Below are positions 9,080-18,041 of a stretch of 64,000 nucleotides of DNA, in pieces. Position 1 is the first letter of the stretch, and the number at the start of each line of letters is the position of its first letter. Location: contig JAISNP010000075.1 of assembly GCA_031276175.1 (NCBI GenBank), positions 1-64,000 on the forward strand, in the 5' to 3' direction. The DNA comes from Tannerella sp. GTDB taxonomy: Bacteria; Bacteroidota; Bacteroidia; Bacteroidales; Tannerellaceae. Position numbers and translations under genes: made by a program. The notes below the pieces were generated by a model, which saw only the letters and a list, made by a program, of their open reading frames with translations, had not been told where the DNA came from and did not search any database.

Positions 9080-9110
9080 CCCTCCCGCATTCGTGCGGGA
9101 GGGTTTTTTT
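9080..9110 (+). terminator. Rho-independent terminator
   Basis: A perfect 10-bp stem, CCCTCCCGCA and TGCGGGAGGG, with a TTCG loop is followed by a run of T. It closes the transcript of module 1. Confidence 0.93.
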
Positions 9111-9299
9111 TGTGCGTGCGTGCGTGGGGTGGGGGTGCGGGTGCGGTTTGCGGGTGCGGGGCGAAATATATTGTTTCGGAAGGGTGCGTGGGTGTTGTAT
9201 TTTTTCATAATTTTGCGTGCACGGAAGGCGGCTGTGTCTGCGGGCAATGCGTTGCGGCGTGCGCGCTTCCGGGATACGGGTGTATATAAAATAAAGATT

Positions 9300-11597
9300 A
9301 TGGTACATTTACCTCCTATTATTCACGATCTTGCGCTTATATTGATTACGGCGGGGGGCGTGACTATTTTGTTTAAGTGGCTGAAGCAGCCTGTGGTGTT
9401 GGGATATATCGTGGCGGGGTTTCTGGCGGGGCCGAATTTTGTGTTTATTCCGTCGGTGACCGATGCGGTGAATATCAGTATATGGGCGGAGATCGGGGTG
9501 ATCTTTCTGCTGTTTGCGCTTGGGTTGGAGTTCAGTTTCAAGAAGTTGATAAGCGTGGGCGGGACGGCGTCGGTGGCGTCGGTGTTTGCGCTGGGGTCGA
9601 TGATTGCGATCGGATATATTGCGGGTCAGATGCTGGGCTGGTCGGATATGGACAGCGTGTTTCTGGGGTGCATGATTTCGATGTCGTCGACTACGATAAT
9701 TATAAAGACGTTGACGGATACCGGTCTGCAGAAGCAGAAGTTTGCGGGCATCGTGTTTGCCATGCTGATTGTGGAGGATCTGGCTGCGATTGTGATGATG
9801 GTGTTGCTGTCGACGTTTTCGGTGAGTCGGCAGTTTGAGGGCGTGGAGCTGGTGAAAAACGTGGTGGCGCTGGCGTTTTTTCTTCTGATCTGGTTTATCG
9901 TGGGGATATATCTGCTGCCTACGTTGCTGAAGCGTTTCCAGCAGTATTTGAATAATGAGACGCTGCTTGTGGTGGTGATCGGTTTGTGTCTGGGTATGGT
10001 GCTGTTTGCTTCGTCGGCGGGATTTTCGTCGGCGCTCGGTGCGTTTGTGATGGGGTCCATACTTGCGGAGACGGTGGAGATGAAGCGAATAGAGCATCTT
10101 GTGGAGCCGTTGAAAAACCTGTTCGGCGCCGTCTTTTTCGTGTCGGTGGGGATGATGATAGATCCGGGGATAATTGTGTCGCATATTGTGCCGATATTGA
10201 TAATAAGCGGGATAGTGATACTGGGCAGGATATTTTTTGCTACGCTCGGCGTGTCGGTGTCGGGACAGAGTTTGAAGGTGGCCGTACAGTCGGGGTTTTG
10301 TCTTGCGCAGATAGGGGAGTTCTCGTTCATTATAGCGACGTTGGGTGTGACGTTGGGGGTGATCGACGATTTTCTGTATCCGATCATAGTGGCAGTGTCG
10401 ACGCTGACGACGTTCGGCACGCCGTATTTCATACGTATATCGACGCCGGTGTATGCGATGCTTGAGCGTCATGTGCCTGCGCGCTGGGAGCGTTTGCTGA
10501 AGGGTTATTCGTCGGCAGGTTATGCGACGACGGTGAACCGCCGTTCGGACTGGAATACGCTGCTGAAGAAGGTGTCGCGGATAGTGGCGATATATCTGCT
10601 GATCAGTTTGTCGGTCATATTTGCATCCGACAGGTTTTTCCGGCCGTGGGTGCTGTCGGAAATTCCTTCGCTGTGGGGACGGCTGATCGTGGCGTCGGCG
10701 ACGATACTGACGTTGGCTCCGTTTCTGCGCGCGATGGTGGTGCGCAAAAGCAAGTCGCGAGAGTTCAGGAAGCTATGGTCGGACAACCGGCTTAACCGGA
10801 CGGGGCTTCTGATGCTGATAGCCGCGCGCGTGCTTATATGCCTTGTGCTGGTGCTGATGGTGCTTGTGCCGCTGTTTCCGAACGCTACGGCGGTGCTGTG
10901 CGTCATATCCATGCTGATTGTGGCGGGCATCATCTGGTCTCAGGGCGTGAAGAAACAGTCGCGGCGGATAGAGCGCGTGTTTTTCGAGAACCTGAACCGT
11001 AAGGAACTCATGGAAGAGCGGATGACGGCGGTGCGGAAAAAGACGGTGCGCGACCTGCTGGATAAGGATATTCATGTGGAGGAAGTCATCGTGTCGCAGA
11101 CGTCGCCCAGCGTGGGTAAGACGCTGCGCGAGCTTAACTTCAAGCAGTTGGCGGGGGTGAACGTCGTATCCGTAATCCGCGGCCCGGTGAAGATAAATAT
11201 CCCCGACGGCAACGTGCGTCTGTATCCTTTCGACAAACTGATAGTGGTCGGATCGGACGACGAGATACAAAAGTGCCTGAGCCGTGTGGCGCAATATCAG
11301 CAGCAGCAGGAAACGGAGGACGAGGCGGTGCATCACGTCGTGCTGTCGAACTACGTCGTCGAGTCCGGTTCGCCGCTGGCCGGCAAGACCATCCGCGAGC
11401 TTAATACGCGGGAGCGCACGGAGTGTATGATAATCGGTATAGATCGCAACGGACATTCGATAACTCACTTCACGGCCGATCTGCGTCTTGAGAAAGACGA
11501 TGTGCTCTGGCTCGCCGGCGAAAAAGACGACGTGGATGCCTTCGGCGATAAATATGCGGAAGAAGCGGCTACGTCGGCGTTGGCGTCGGATGCGTAG
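9300..11597 (+). CDS. CPA2 cation:proton antiporter with two TrkA-C domains
   Basis: The start MVHLPPIIHDLALIL (9300) gives 765 residues; the longer track ORF adds a G-rich untranslated-looking stretch. Residues ~5-400 form about 12 membrane segments of a Na+/H+ exchanger (ALGLEFSFKKL, MSSTTIIIKTLTD, MLIVEDLAAIVMMVLL, SALGAFVMGSILAET). More membrane helices follow near 470-600. Two TrkA-C-like domains end the protein (VSQTSPSVGKTLRELNFKQLAGV and VESGSPLAGKTIRELNTRER), without a recognisable full TrkA-N domain. It probably exchanges K+ or Na+ for H+ in the inner membrane, gated by a small ligand. It stands alone. Confidence 0.9.
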   Translation: MVHLPPIIHDLALILITAGGVTILFKWLKQPVVLGYIVAGFLAGPNFVFIPSVTDAVNISIWAEIGVIFLLFALGLEFSFKKLISVGGTASVASVFALGSMIAIGYIAGQMLGWSDMDSVFLGCMISMSSTTIIIKTLTDTGLQKQKFAGIVFAMLIVEDLAAIVMMVLLSTFSVSRQFEGVELVKNVVALAFFLLIWFIVGIYLLPTLLKRFQQYLNNETLLVVVIGLCLGMVLFASSAGFSSALGAFVMGSILAETVEMKRIEHLVEPLKNLFGAVFFVSVGMMIDPGIIVSHIVPILIISGIVILGRIFFATLGVSVSGQSLKVAVQSGFCLAQIGEFSFIIATLGVTLGVIDDFLYPIIVAVSTLTTFGTPYFIRISTPVYAMLERHVPARWERLLKGYSSAGYATTVNRRSDWNTLLKKVSRIVAIYLLISLSVIFASDRFFRPWVLSEIPSLWGRLIVASATILTLAPFLRAMVVRKSKSREFRKLWSDNRLNRTGLLMLIAARVLICLVLVLMVLVPLFPNATAVLCVISMLIVAGIIWSQGVKKQSRRIERVFFENLNRKELMEERMTAVRKKTVRDLLDKDIHVEEVIVSQTSPSVGKTLRELNFKQLAGVNVVSVIRGPVKINIPDGNVRLYPFDKLIVVGSDDEIQKCLSRVAQYQQQQETEDEAVHHVVLSNYVVESGSPLAGKTIRELNTRERTECMIIGIDRNGHSITHFTADLRLEKDDVLWLAGEKDDVDAFGDKYAEEAATSALASDA

Positions 11598-11644
11598 CGC
11601 AGGGTTCGGGCGGATAGCCGTCCGGCGATGGTCAGGCCGCCGTT

Positions 11645-11666
11645 CCGGCGCCTTTAAAAGCGCCGG
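11645..11666. terminator. Possible bidirectional terminator hairpin
   Basis: CCGGCGC and GCGCCGG form a 7-bp stem around CTTTAAAA, between the converging antiporter and folK genes; the hairpin loop contains the folK stop codon. There is no long T run, so termination is uncertain. Confidence 0.35.
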
Positions 11667-12127
11667 TCGAGGGCTGCGGCCAGTTCGGCCATGGTGCGAT
11701 TGAACACCGGGTGGCGCAGTCGCGGGGCGATTTCGGCCAGAGGCCGCATCACGAATGTGCGGAGGTGCATACGCGGATGCGGCAAGGTGAGCTTGTCGGA
11801 GTAGATAATCATGTTGTCGTACAGCAGCATGTCGATGTCGACGATGCGGTCGGCGTATGCCGTTCCCTCGGATTTATGCGTCCGTCCGAGTTCGTTTTCA
11901 ATACCTTTCATCACCTCCAGCAGGGCAGCGGGCGTCAGGTTCGTATCCAGCCGGAGGGTTGCGTTAAGAAACAGGTTTGCCGATTCGAATCCCCACGGCT
12001 CGGTCTCGTGCAGACTTGAGATGACGGGAATCTCTCCGGCTCTTTCGGCAAGCCGCGCCATGGCCGCAATCAGGTGTTTGCGCCTGTTGCCGATGTTGGA
12101 GCCGATGCTGAGGTATACGATGTGCAT
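11654..12127 (-). CDS. folK: 2-amino-4-hydroxy-6-hydroxymethyldihydropteridine diphosphokinase
   Basis: A 157-residue HPPK that transfers pyrophosphate from ATP to 6-hydroxymethyl-dihydropterin in folate synthesis. Recognised by YLSIGSNIGNRRKHL at the N-terminus, ETEPWGFESANLFLNATLRL near 41-60, and the signature RIVDIDMLLYDN near 94-105 followed by LPHPRMHLRTFVMRPLAEIAP. Full length. It is the last gene of the ftsX-to-folK operon, 3 bp after queA. Confidence 0.96.
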   Translation of the reverse strand: MHIVYLSIGSNIGNRRKHLIAAMARLAERAGEIPVISSLHETEPWGFESANLFLNATLRLDTNLTPAALLEVMKGIENELGRTHKSEGTAYADRIVDIDMLLYDNMIIYSDKLTLPHPRMHLRTFVMRPLAEIAPRLRHPVFNRTMAELAAALDRRF

Positions 12128-12130
12128 AAT

Positions 12131-13183
12131 TTAAAGAATCAGCATGGCGTCGCCGTAGGCGCAAAACCTGTAATTTTCTTGAATGGCAACCTGATAAGCC
12201 TTCATGAGCAAGTCGTAGCCGCAAAACGAAGCCGCCATCATCAGCAGGGTGGAGAGTGGGGGGTGGAAGTTGGTGATCATGGCGTTTGCGACGCTGAATT
12301 CGTAGGGAAGGAAGATGAATTTGTTCGTCCACCCGTCGTATTCCTTCAGGTGCTTGTCGGTGCTGACCGCGGTTTCGATAGCCCGCATGACGGAGGTGCC
12401 GACGGCGCAAACCCGTCGTCCGGAGTCGATAGCTTTGTTGACGGCCGTAACTACGTCGAGGTTGATGAGAATCTGTTCGGAATCGATTTTGTGTTTGGAC
12501 AGATCCTCCACGTCTATTTCGCGGTAGTTTCCAAGTCCGGAGTGAACGGTGAGGAAGACGAATTTGCTGTCTTTGATTTCCAGCCTCCTCATCAGTTCCC
12601 GGCTGAAATGCAGGCCGGCGGCGGGGGCTACTACGGCGCCCTCTTCGGTGGCGTAGATCGTCTGGTAGCGTTCGGCGTCTTCCGGTTCGACGGGGCGTTC
12701 GATGTATCTGGGCAGGGGCGTTTCTCCGAGCGCGTACAAATCTTCTTTAAACTTGTCGTGCGTACCGTCGTAGAGGAAGCGGAGGGTTCGTCCGCGCGAG
12801 GTAGTATTGTCGATTACTTCGGCAACCATCGACTCGTCTTTGCCGAAATACAGTTTGTTGCCGATACGGATTTTGCGCGCAGGGTCGACAAGTACGTCCC
12901 ACAGGCGCAGGCTCGGATTCAGTTCGCGGAGGAGGAAGACTTCGATTTTGGCTCCCGTCTTTTCCTTGTTGCCGCACAGCCTTGCGGGGAAAACCTTTGT
13001 GTTGTTCATCACAAACACGTCGCCTTTTCCGAAAAACTGGATTAAATCTTTGAAAATACGGTGCTCTATCTTCCCCGTATTCCGGTGCACGACCATCAAT
13101 CGCGATTCGTCGCGATTCGTTGCCGGATGCAAGGCGATCAATTCCGGCGGCAGGTTAAATTTGAATTTGGATAATTTCATCAT
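12131..13183 (-). CDS. queA: S-adenosylmethionine:tRNA ribosyltransferase-isomerase
   Basis: A 350-residue enzyme that forms epoxyqueuosine on tRNA by moving the ribosyl part of SAM. The N-terminus [24 protein letters not shown] and [16 protein letters not shown] are characteristic, as is [16 protein letters not shown]. It starts at one of two adjacent Met codons, 10 bp after truB. A queH gene, which reduces epoxyqueuosine in the next step, is at 56989 in the same window. Confidence 0.96.
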   Translation of the reverse strand: MMKLSKFKFNLPPELIALHPATNRDESRLMVVHRNTGKIEHRIFKDLIQFFGKGDVFVMNNTKVFPARLCGNKEKTGAKIEVFLLRELNPSLRLWDVLVDPARKIRIGNKLYFGKDESMVAEVIDNTTSRGRTLRFLYDGTHDKFKEDLYALGETPLPRYIERPVEPEDAERYQTIYATEEGAVVAPAAGLHFSRELMRRLEIKDSKFVFLTVHSGLGNYREIDVEDLSKHKIDSEQILINLDVVTAVNKAIDSGRRVCAVGTSVMRAIETAVSTDKHLKEYDGWTNKFIFLPYEFSVANAMITNFHPPLSTLLMMAASFCGYDLLMKAYQVAIQENYRFCAYGDAMLIL

Positions 13184-13193
13184 GTATCATTTT

Positions 13194-13889
13194 TTATTGT
13201 ATTCTGTCTAAAAAACCATCAATCTGTTCGGGCGAGATGCACTTGTCGATCGTCACATCGCCGATGCGTGTACGCTCCAGAGCAATCAGGTGCGCTCCCG
13301 ACGCGAGGGAGGCGCCGATGTCGCGCGCCAGGGCGCGGATATACGTTCCTTTGCTGCATACAACCCTGATCTTTATCACCGGCAGTTCGTATTCCAGCAG
13401 TTCGATTTCGTCGATCACAAGGGTTTTCTCCTTCAGCGTCGCTTCTTCTCCTCTGCGTGCAAGCGTGTAGGCGCGTTGGCCGTCTATCTTACATGCGGAA
13501 TAGACGGGAGGTATCTGGCGGATCTCACCGACAAACGAAGACAGCGTTTCCTTTACCTTGTCGATTGTAATATGTGCGATCGGATATGTATGATCCACTT
13601 CCTTCTCCGAATCGAACGAAGGGGTCGTTTCGCCGAGTTTCAGCGTGGCGACATATTCTTTCGTCTGATGCTGGAACTCCTCCATGCGTTTTGTGGCCTT
13701 GCCCGTGCAGACAATCATCACCCCCGTCGCCTTGGGATCGAGCGTGCCGGCATGACCGACTTTTATTTTCTTGACATTCAGCTTGCGCGTAAGTTTATAT
13801 CTGAAAGCGTTGACGATGTCGAAAGAAGTCCAGTCGATCGGCTTATTAAAATACAGTATCTCTCCGCCGATAAAATCCATCACTGCCAC
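13194..13889 (-). CDS. truB: tRNA pseudouridine(55) synthase
   Basis: A 231-residue enzyme making pseudouridine at position 55 of the T-loop. The catalytic motif GHAGTLDPKATGVMIVCTGKATK with its Asp is near residue 50, and KVGHAGTLDP follows the N-terminal NKPIDWTSFDIVNAFRYKL. It lacks a C-terminal PUA domain and is shorter than E. coli TruB, which is usual in Bacteroidetes. It begins 8 bp after uppP. Confidence 0.96.
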   Translation of the reverse strand: MAVMDFIGGEILYFNKPIDWTSFDIVNAFRYKLTRKLNVKKIKVGHAGTLDPKATGVMIVCTGKATKRMEEFQHQTKEYVATLKLGETTPSFDSEKEVDHTYPIAHITIDKVKETLSSFVGEIRQIPPVYSACKIDGQRAYTLARRGEEATLKEKTLVIDEIELLEYELPVIKIRVVCSKGTYIRALARDIGASLASGAHLIALERTRIGDVTIDKCISPEQIDGFLDRIQ

Positions 13890-13897
13890 ATTGACGT

Positions 13898-14695
13898 TTA
13901 TTTCAAAAACCCGTATATGACTGCAAACAGACCTGCTGCGATGCAGTAGTATGCGAAGTAAATCAGTTTGCCTTTACTCACAAGCCGTATCATCCACCGG
14001 CAGGCGATTATCCCCGAAACGAAAGCCGATAAAAAGCCGGTCGTAAGCGCAAGCGTCGGGATGCCGGACGCCCCGGCCGAGAAATCGCCTTTCAGCAGGT
14101 CGAGCGTAGCTTCTCCCAGGACGGGAATAATTACCATCAGGAAAGAAAATTTCGCTACGTTTTCTTTCCTGTTTCCCAGCATAAGCCCCGTAGCGATGGT
14201 CGTTCCCGATCGCGAAAGTCCCGGCATTACGGCACATGCCTGCGCCACGCCGATGATGCACGCATCGCCGAACGTAATCGTTTCCTTGCGTCGCTCCTTT
14301 GCATAACCTGAAAAAAACAGCAGTGCGGCAGTGAGCATCAGCATCACGCCGACCGGCAACAATCCGCTGCCGAAAGCCGCTGCTGCGTAATCTTTGAAAA
14401 AGACGCCCACAATCCCCACCGGAATCATAGACAGCATGATTTTGCATATCATCTGCGTGTCTTCGTTCCAGCGAAACGAAAAAAGTCCTCTGAAAAGGAT
14501 GGCTACTTCTTTCCGCAACACGCAGACGGTGCTCAAAACCGTCGCCGCGTGTACGACTATGGCAAATGTCAGATTCTCGCCGCCGTTCAGGCCGAACAGC
14601 GTGCCCGCAATGGTCAGATGGCCGCTGCTGCTAACCGGCAGAAACTCGGTAAAGCCCTGTATAATCCCTAAGATAAGCGCTTCGATTTGGTTCAT
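13898..14695 (-). CDS. uppP: Undecaprenyl-diphosphatase
   Basis: A 265-residue membrane enzyme recycling undecaprenyl pyrophosphate for cell-wall synthesis. The two family motifs are present: [16 protein letters not shown] near residues 15-30 and [17 protein letters not shown] near 155-172. About eight membrane helices are predicted by eye. Its start overlaps the stop of the DUF3098 gene by 4 bp, so the two are co-translated. Confidence 0.96.
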   Translation of the reverse strand: MNQIEALILGIIQGFTEFLPVSSSGHLTIAGTLFGLNGGENLTFAIVVHAATVLSTVCVLRKEVAILFRGLFSFRWNEDTQMICKIMLSMIPVGIVGVFFKDYAAAAFGSGLLPVGVMLMLTAALLFFSGYAKERRKETITFGDACIIGVAQACAVMPGLSRSGTTIATGLMLGNRKENVAKFSFLMVIIPVLGEATLDLLKGDFSAGASGIPTLALTTGFLSAFVSGIIACRWMIRLVSKGKLIYFAYYCIAAGLFAVIYGFLK

Positions 14696-14946
14696 TCCTT
14701 GGCGTCGTCGTTTTGAGTGTGGTTTTTCCCGCCTTTCAGAATGCCGAAAACCATCAGCAGGAAGCCTGCCATCGTTACAATCGGCGCTACGACAATGCGC
14801 TGATTGCTGAATATTTGCGGATTGAATGATACTCCGTCGTGCGACTTGCCGCCGCTCATCAGTACAAAACCGACGATTATCAATACGATTGAAATCCCAA
14901 TCCAGATATAGTTACTCTTTCCGAAAGCAAAATCTCTGTCCGTCAT
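14692..14946 (-). CDS. DUF3098 membrane protein
   Basis: An 84-residue protein with two membrane helices ([18 protein letters not shown] and [21 protein letters not shown]). It sits between ftsX and uppP, the position where DUF3098 proteins are found across Bacteroidetes. Function is unknown; a division or cell-wall role is inferred from the neighbours. Confidence 0.9.
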   Translation of the reverse strand: MTDRDFAFGKSNYIWIGISIVLIIVGFVLMSGGKSHDGVSFNPQIFSNQRIVVAPIVTMAGFLLMVFGILKGGKNHTQNDDAKE

Positions 14947-14974
14947 AATTTTTATTCTTAATAATTTGTTATTC

Positions 14975-15853
14975 CTATATATAATACAATTTCCCTCTTT
15001 CCATCCGCAGATACTTGTTTACGGCAAGATATGCGGCAATCAGCGAAATCAGCATCCCGGCGACAAGCAGTACGGCAAAGACCGCAACAATCTCGTGCCA
15101 GCTAAGTATCCGACCCAAATCGGACTGATTTGTATTCACGTAATAAAACGCCGCGGTAAGCATTAATATTGCCAGCACGGAAGCAAACAAACCGTTAATA
15201 ATACTGTATCTGATAAATGGTTTCCTGATAAATCCGGGAGTAGCTCCAACCAGTCGCATAGTGTAAATCAGGAAGCGCCTCGAATATATCAACAGGCGAA
15301 CCGTATTGCTGATAAGTGCAAACGAGACGAGAACCAGAATGATAATTAATTCGGTCAGGACAATCGCAATCTGCGGCATATTGTGGTTAACTATGTCCAT
15401 CATGTCTTTCTGATAAATCAGATTGGCGACGTTGCTCGATTCCGTAAGTTTTTTCTCCACAATCTTCAGGCTGTCCGTATGCGTATATTCCGATTTCAGC
15501 GTCACTTCGATGGAAGCAAGGAACGGATTGAAGCCAAGGAAATTCTGCGGGTCTTCGCCCAATTCCTTCGCCATTTCTCTTGCGGCTTCCGCCTTGGAAA
15601 TGTATTTGGCCGTCTTAATAAATGCAAGCGCATTAAGGTCGCGCTGCATTTGCTTGATTTCCGATTCTTTAAGATCGTCTTTCAGCACGATGGAAAGCGA
15701 AAGATTTTCTTTCATGTAAACGGACAGGTCATGACTTATCAAACCTACAATGAAAAACACGCCCATCAGAAACAGCACAAGAGAGATGCTTATAATTGTG
15801 ATTAAGTTGGAATTGAAAAAAGAAACGGGAGATATGCCCTTATTTTTTGCCAT
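14975..15853 (-). CDS. ftsX: FtsX-like cell division permease
   Basis: A 292-residue permease with one N-terminal membrane helix (LITIISISLVLFLMGVFFIV), a periplasmic domain of ~130 residues (SLSIVLKDDLKESEIKQMQRDLN), and three C-terminal helices carrying the FtsX core (FALISNTVRLLIYSRRFLIYTMRLVGATPGFIRKPF). With FtsE it regulates peptidoglycan hydrolases at the septum; ftsE is not in the window. It heads the ftsX-DUF3098-uppP-truB-queA-folK operon. Confidence 0.95.
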   Translation of the reverse strand: MAKNKGISPVSFFNSNLITIISISLVLFLMGVFFIVGLISHDLSVYMKENLSLSIVLKDDLKESEIKQMQRDLNALAFIKTAKYISKAEAAREMAKELGEDPQNFLGFNPFLASIEVTLKSEYTHTDSLKIVEKKLTESSNVANLIYQKDMMDIVNHNMPQIAIVLTELIIILVLVSFALISNTVRLLIYSRRFLIYTMRLVGATPGFIRKPFIRYSIINGLFASVLAILMLTAAFYYVNTNQSDLGRILSWHEIVAVFAVLLVAGMLISLIAAYLAVNKYLRMERGKLYYI

Positions 15854-15977
15854 TATTAGTCCTGATATATATCCTTTTACCGGAAAGATAATTCCCTTCC
15901 CGAATTTCGTTGCAAAATAATAGATTTATTGTGGATTTATCTACATCCGATTGCGTTTATTACATAATTTTATGGCT

Positions 15978-17315
15978 TTATTGCACATCATGGCGTTCCG
16001 TCACCGGCGTTCCGAACAGCGTAGCCGACGTGGCATGTGTGATTTTTACATTCACATACCGACCGATGCGATAGTTTAGTCTGTCGAAAATCACTACCTT
16101 ATTTTGTTCCGTCCGTCCGAACAACTGCTCGCGCGAGCGTTTGGAAAAGCCCTCTGTCAGTACTTCAAACGTCTTGCCGATGTCGCGGCGGTTACCGGCT
16201 TCCGACAGTTCGTTTTGCAAGCGAATCAATCCTTGCAGTCTTCTGATTTTTTCTTCTTCCGGTACGTTGTCTTTCAGATGTCTGGCCGCATAAGTGCCCG
16301 GGCGTTCGGAATATTTGAACAGGAAAGCCGAGTCGTAGCCGACTTCGCGCATCAGCGAAAGAGTCGCTTCGTAGTCTTCTTCGCTCTCGGAATGATAGCC
16401 GCAGAAAAGGTCTGTCGATATGGCGCAGTCGGGCATAATTCTCCGGATGGCGGCAATGCGCTCCAGATACCATTCGCGCGTGTATTTGCGGTTCATCACC
16501 TCCAGCATCCGCGTACTGCCCGACTGTGCAGGCAGATGGATATGTTTGCAGATATTTTTGTATGCCTTCATGACGTGGAGCGTTTCGTCGCTCATGTCTT
16601 TTGGGTGCGACGTCGTGAAACGGATGCGCATTCCGGGGGCTTCCTCTGCAACACGCGCCAGCAAACGGGGAAAGTTGTACGTATCGCTGTCTTTTTCAAA
16701 AAAATACGAATTGACATTCTGCCCAAGCAGCGTGATTTCGCGATACCCGTGCGTTTGCATGTCGCGCACTTCGTTCAGGATGCTTTCCACGTCGCGACTG
16801 CGCTCCCGGCCGCGGGTGTAGGGTACGATGCAGTATGTGCAGAAATTGTTGCATCCGCGCATGATGGAGATGAATCCGGAGATGCGTATACCGCTAAATT
16901 TAAATGGGATCACGTCCTTATATGTTTCCTGCGTCGACAGCGTTACATTGATAGCCTTTTCGCCTCGCTCGACCGCGCCTACCAGATTAGGCAGGTCCAT
17001 ATACGAATCAGGCCCGGCCACGAGATCAACGCCGTGCTCATTGAGCAACTGCTCCTTTACGCGCTCTGCCATACATCCCAGTACGCCTATAATCAGTGAT
17101 TTGTTTTTTTTACGGAAAGATTGGAAATATTGCAGCCGACCGACGACGCGCTGCTCGGCATTGTCGCGTACCGAACAAGTGTTTACAAAAACGGCGTCCG
17201 CCTCTTCGAGATTTTCCGTTACGACATACCCGTCGGTCTGCATAATGGAGGCAACCACCTCGCTGTCCGATACATTCATCTGGCAGCCATATGTTTCGAT
17301 ATATAATTTACGCAT
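15978..17315 (-). CDS. miaB: tRNA-2-methylthio-N6-dimethylallyladenosine synthase
   Basis: A 445-residue radical SAM methylthiotransferase acting on adenosine 37 of tRNA. The UPF0004 domain starts YIETYGCQMNVSDSEVVASIM; the radical SAM cluster motif is GCNNFCTYCIVPYTRGRERSR near residue 155; a TRAM domain closes the protein (KTFEVLTEGFSKRSREQLFGRT). Full length. The start faces the gene at 17419 across a 103-bp divergent region. Confidence 0.97.
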   Translation of the reverse strand: MRKLYIETYGCQMNVSDSEVVASIMQTDGYVVTENLEEADAVFVNTCSVRDNAEQRVVGRLQYFQSFRKKNKSLIIGVLGCMAERVKEQLLNEHGVDLVAGPDSYMDLPNLVGAVERGEKAINVTLSTQETYKDVIPFKFSGIRISGFISIMRGCNNFCTYCIVPYTRGRERSRDVESILNEVRDMQTHGYREITLLGQNVNSYFFEKDSDTYNFPRLLARVAEEAPGMRIRFTTSHPKDMSDETLHVMKAYKNICKHIHLPAQSGSTRMLEVMNRKYTREWYLERIAAIRRIMPDCAISTDLFCGYHSESEEDYEATLSLMREVGYDSAFLFKYSERPGTYAARHLKDNVPEEEKIRRLQGLIRLQNELSEAGNRRDIGKTFEVLTEGFSKRSREQLFGRTEQNKVVIFDRLNYRIGRYVNVKITHATSATLFGTPVTERHDVQ

Positions 17316-17387
17316 CAGCTATTTCATTCCTTTTGTACGCTTTCTATTTATTTCTTCCACATAATTGTCCGTTTAAAAAGAAATGCC

Positions 17388-17408
17388 TACTTTTGAATTG
17401 CAAAAGTA
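17388..17408. promoter_or_regulatory. Symmetric divergent promoter element
   Basis: TACTTTTG, five bases, then CAAAAGTA form a perfect inverted repeat; each half is a TAnnTTTG -7 box, one pointing to the gene at 17419 and one to miaB. A weak TTGT lies 19 bp upstream of the plus-strand box; no -33 box is seen for miaB. Confidence 0.5.
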
Positions 17409-17418
17409 ATTAAATCTT

Positions 17419-17814
17419 ATGGACAATTTCGAGGACTGGTTGTATTATATTATTTTTTTAGTGATAGGTATTGTTTCGTATGTCGGCTCGGCAAAGAAGA
17501 AAAATCGGGACGAGACGGTTGCCCCGCCACCTCCGCCGGCATATCCGGAATATGAAGAACAGGCACCTTCTCCCGTTCCGATACCGCCGGGAGAAAGGAG
17601 AACGTCGTTGCCCCCCGTTCCCGAACGTGTAAAACGGGCAGGCGGATACGTTTCTCTGTTTCAGGACGAAGGCCGGCGTGTGTCGGACAATACCGCATCT
17701 CTTCTCTCGGAAGAAACTTATGAAAAATCAATTGCGGACAAAATGGAACTGAACAGTGCGGACGCTTTCCGCAAAGCCGTGATTTATGCGGAAATACTAA
17801 ACAGGAAATATTAG
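17419..17814 (+). CDS. Small membrane-anchored hypothetical protein
   Basis: A 131-residue protein with one N-terminal membrane helix (LYYIIFLVIGIVSYVGS), a proline-rich middle (APPPPPAYPEYEEQAPSPVPIPP) and a conserved-looking C-terminus ADAFRKAVIYAEILNRKY. Similar C-termini occur in small Bacteroidales proteins next to miaB, from memory. The function is unknown. It has its own -7 box in the symmetric divergent element. Confidence 0.75.
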   Translation: MDNFEDWLYYIIFLVIGIVSYVGSAKKKNRDETVAPPPPPAYPEYEEQAPSPVPIPPGERRTSLPPVPERVKRAGGYVSLFQDEGRRVSDNTASLLSEETYEKSIADKMELNSADAFRKAVIYAEILNRKY

Positions 17815-17937
17815 GATAGCGACCGGTTAATAATAGGGTTTACGGCTATCCCGAATTAACGTGAGTGCGATACTTTTACCTCTAAATGATTACTAACCGG
17901 CAGTATTGTCGCCGGGCGTACATGCCTGTTCGCGTAA

Positions 17938-18021
17938 TATTCGCCTGAATTTGCGCCGTATTCTCATGAATTTTTATCATATTCACGTGAATTTACGCCG
18001 TATTCGTATGAATTTTCGGCA
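17938..18021 (+). repeat. 21-bp tandem repeat array F (4 units)
   Basis: Four exact 21-bp units start at 17938, 17959, 17980 and 18001. Each begins TATTC and has GAATT at position 10; the core ATTCnnnTGAAT is close to palindromic, perfect in unit 3 (ATTCACGTGAAT). Read on the plus strand it gives the heptad YSxEFxx. It lies between two converging genes. Confidence 0.85.
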
Positions 18022-18041
18022 ATAGCGGACGCCTTTCGTCG

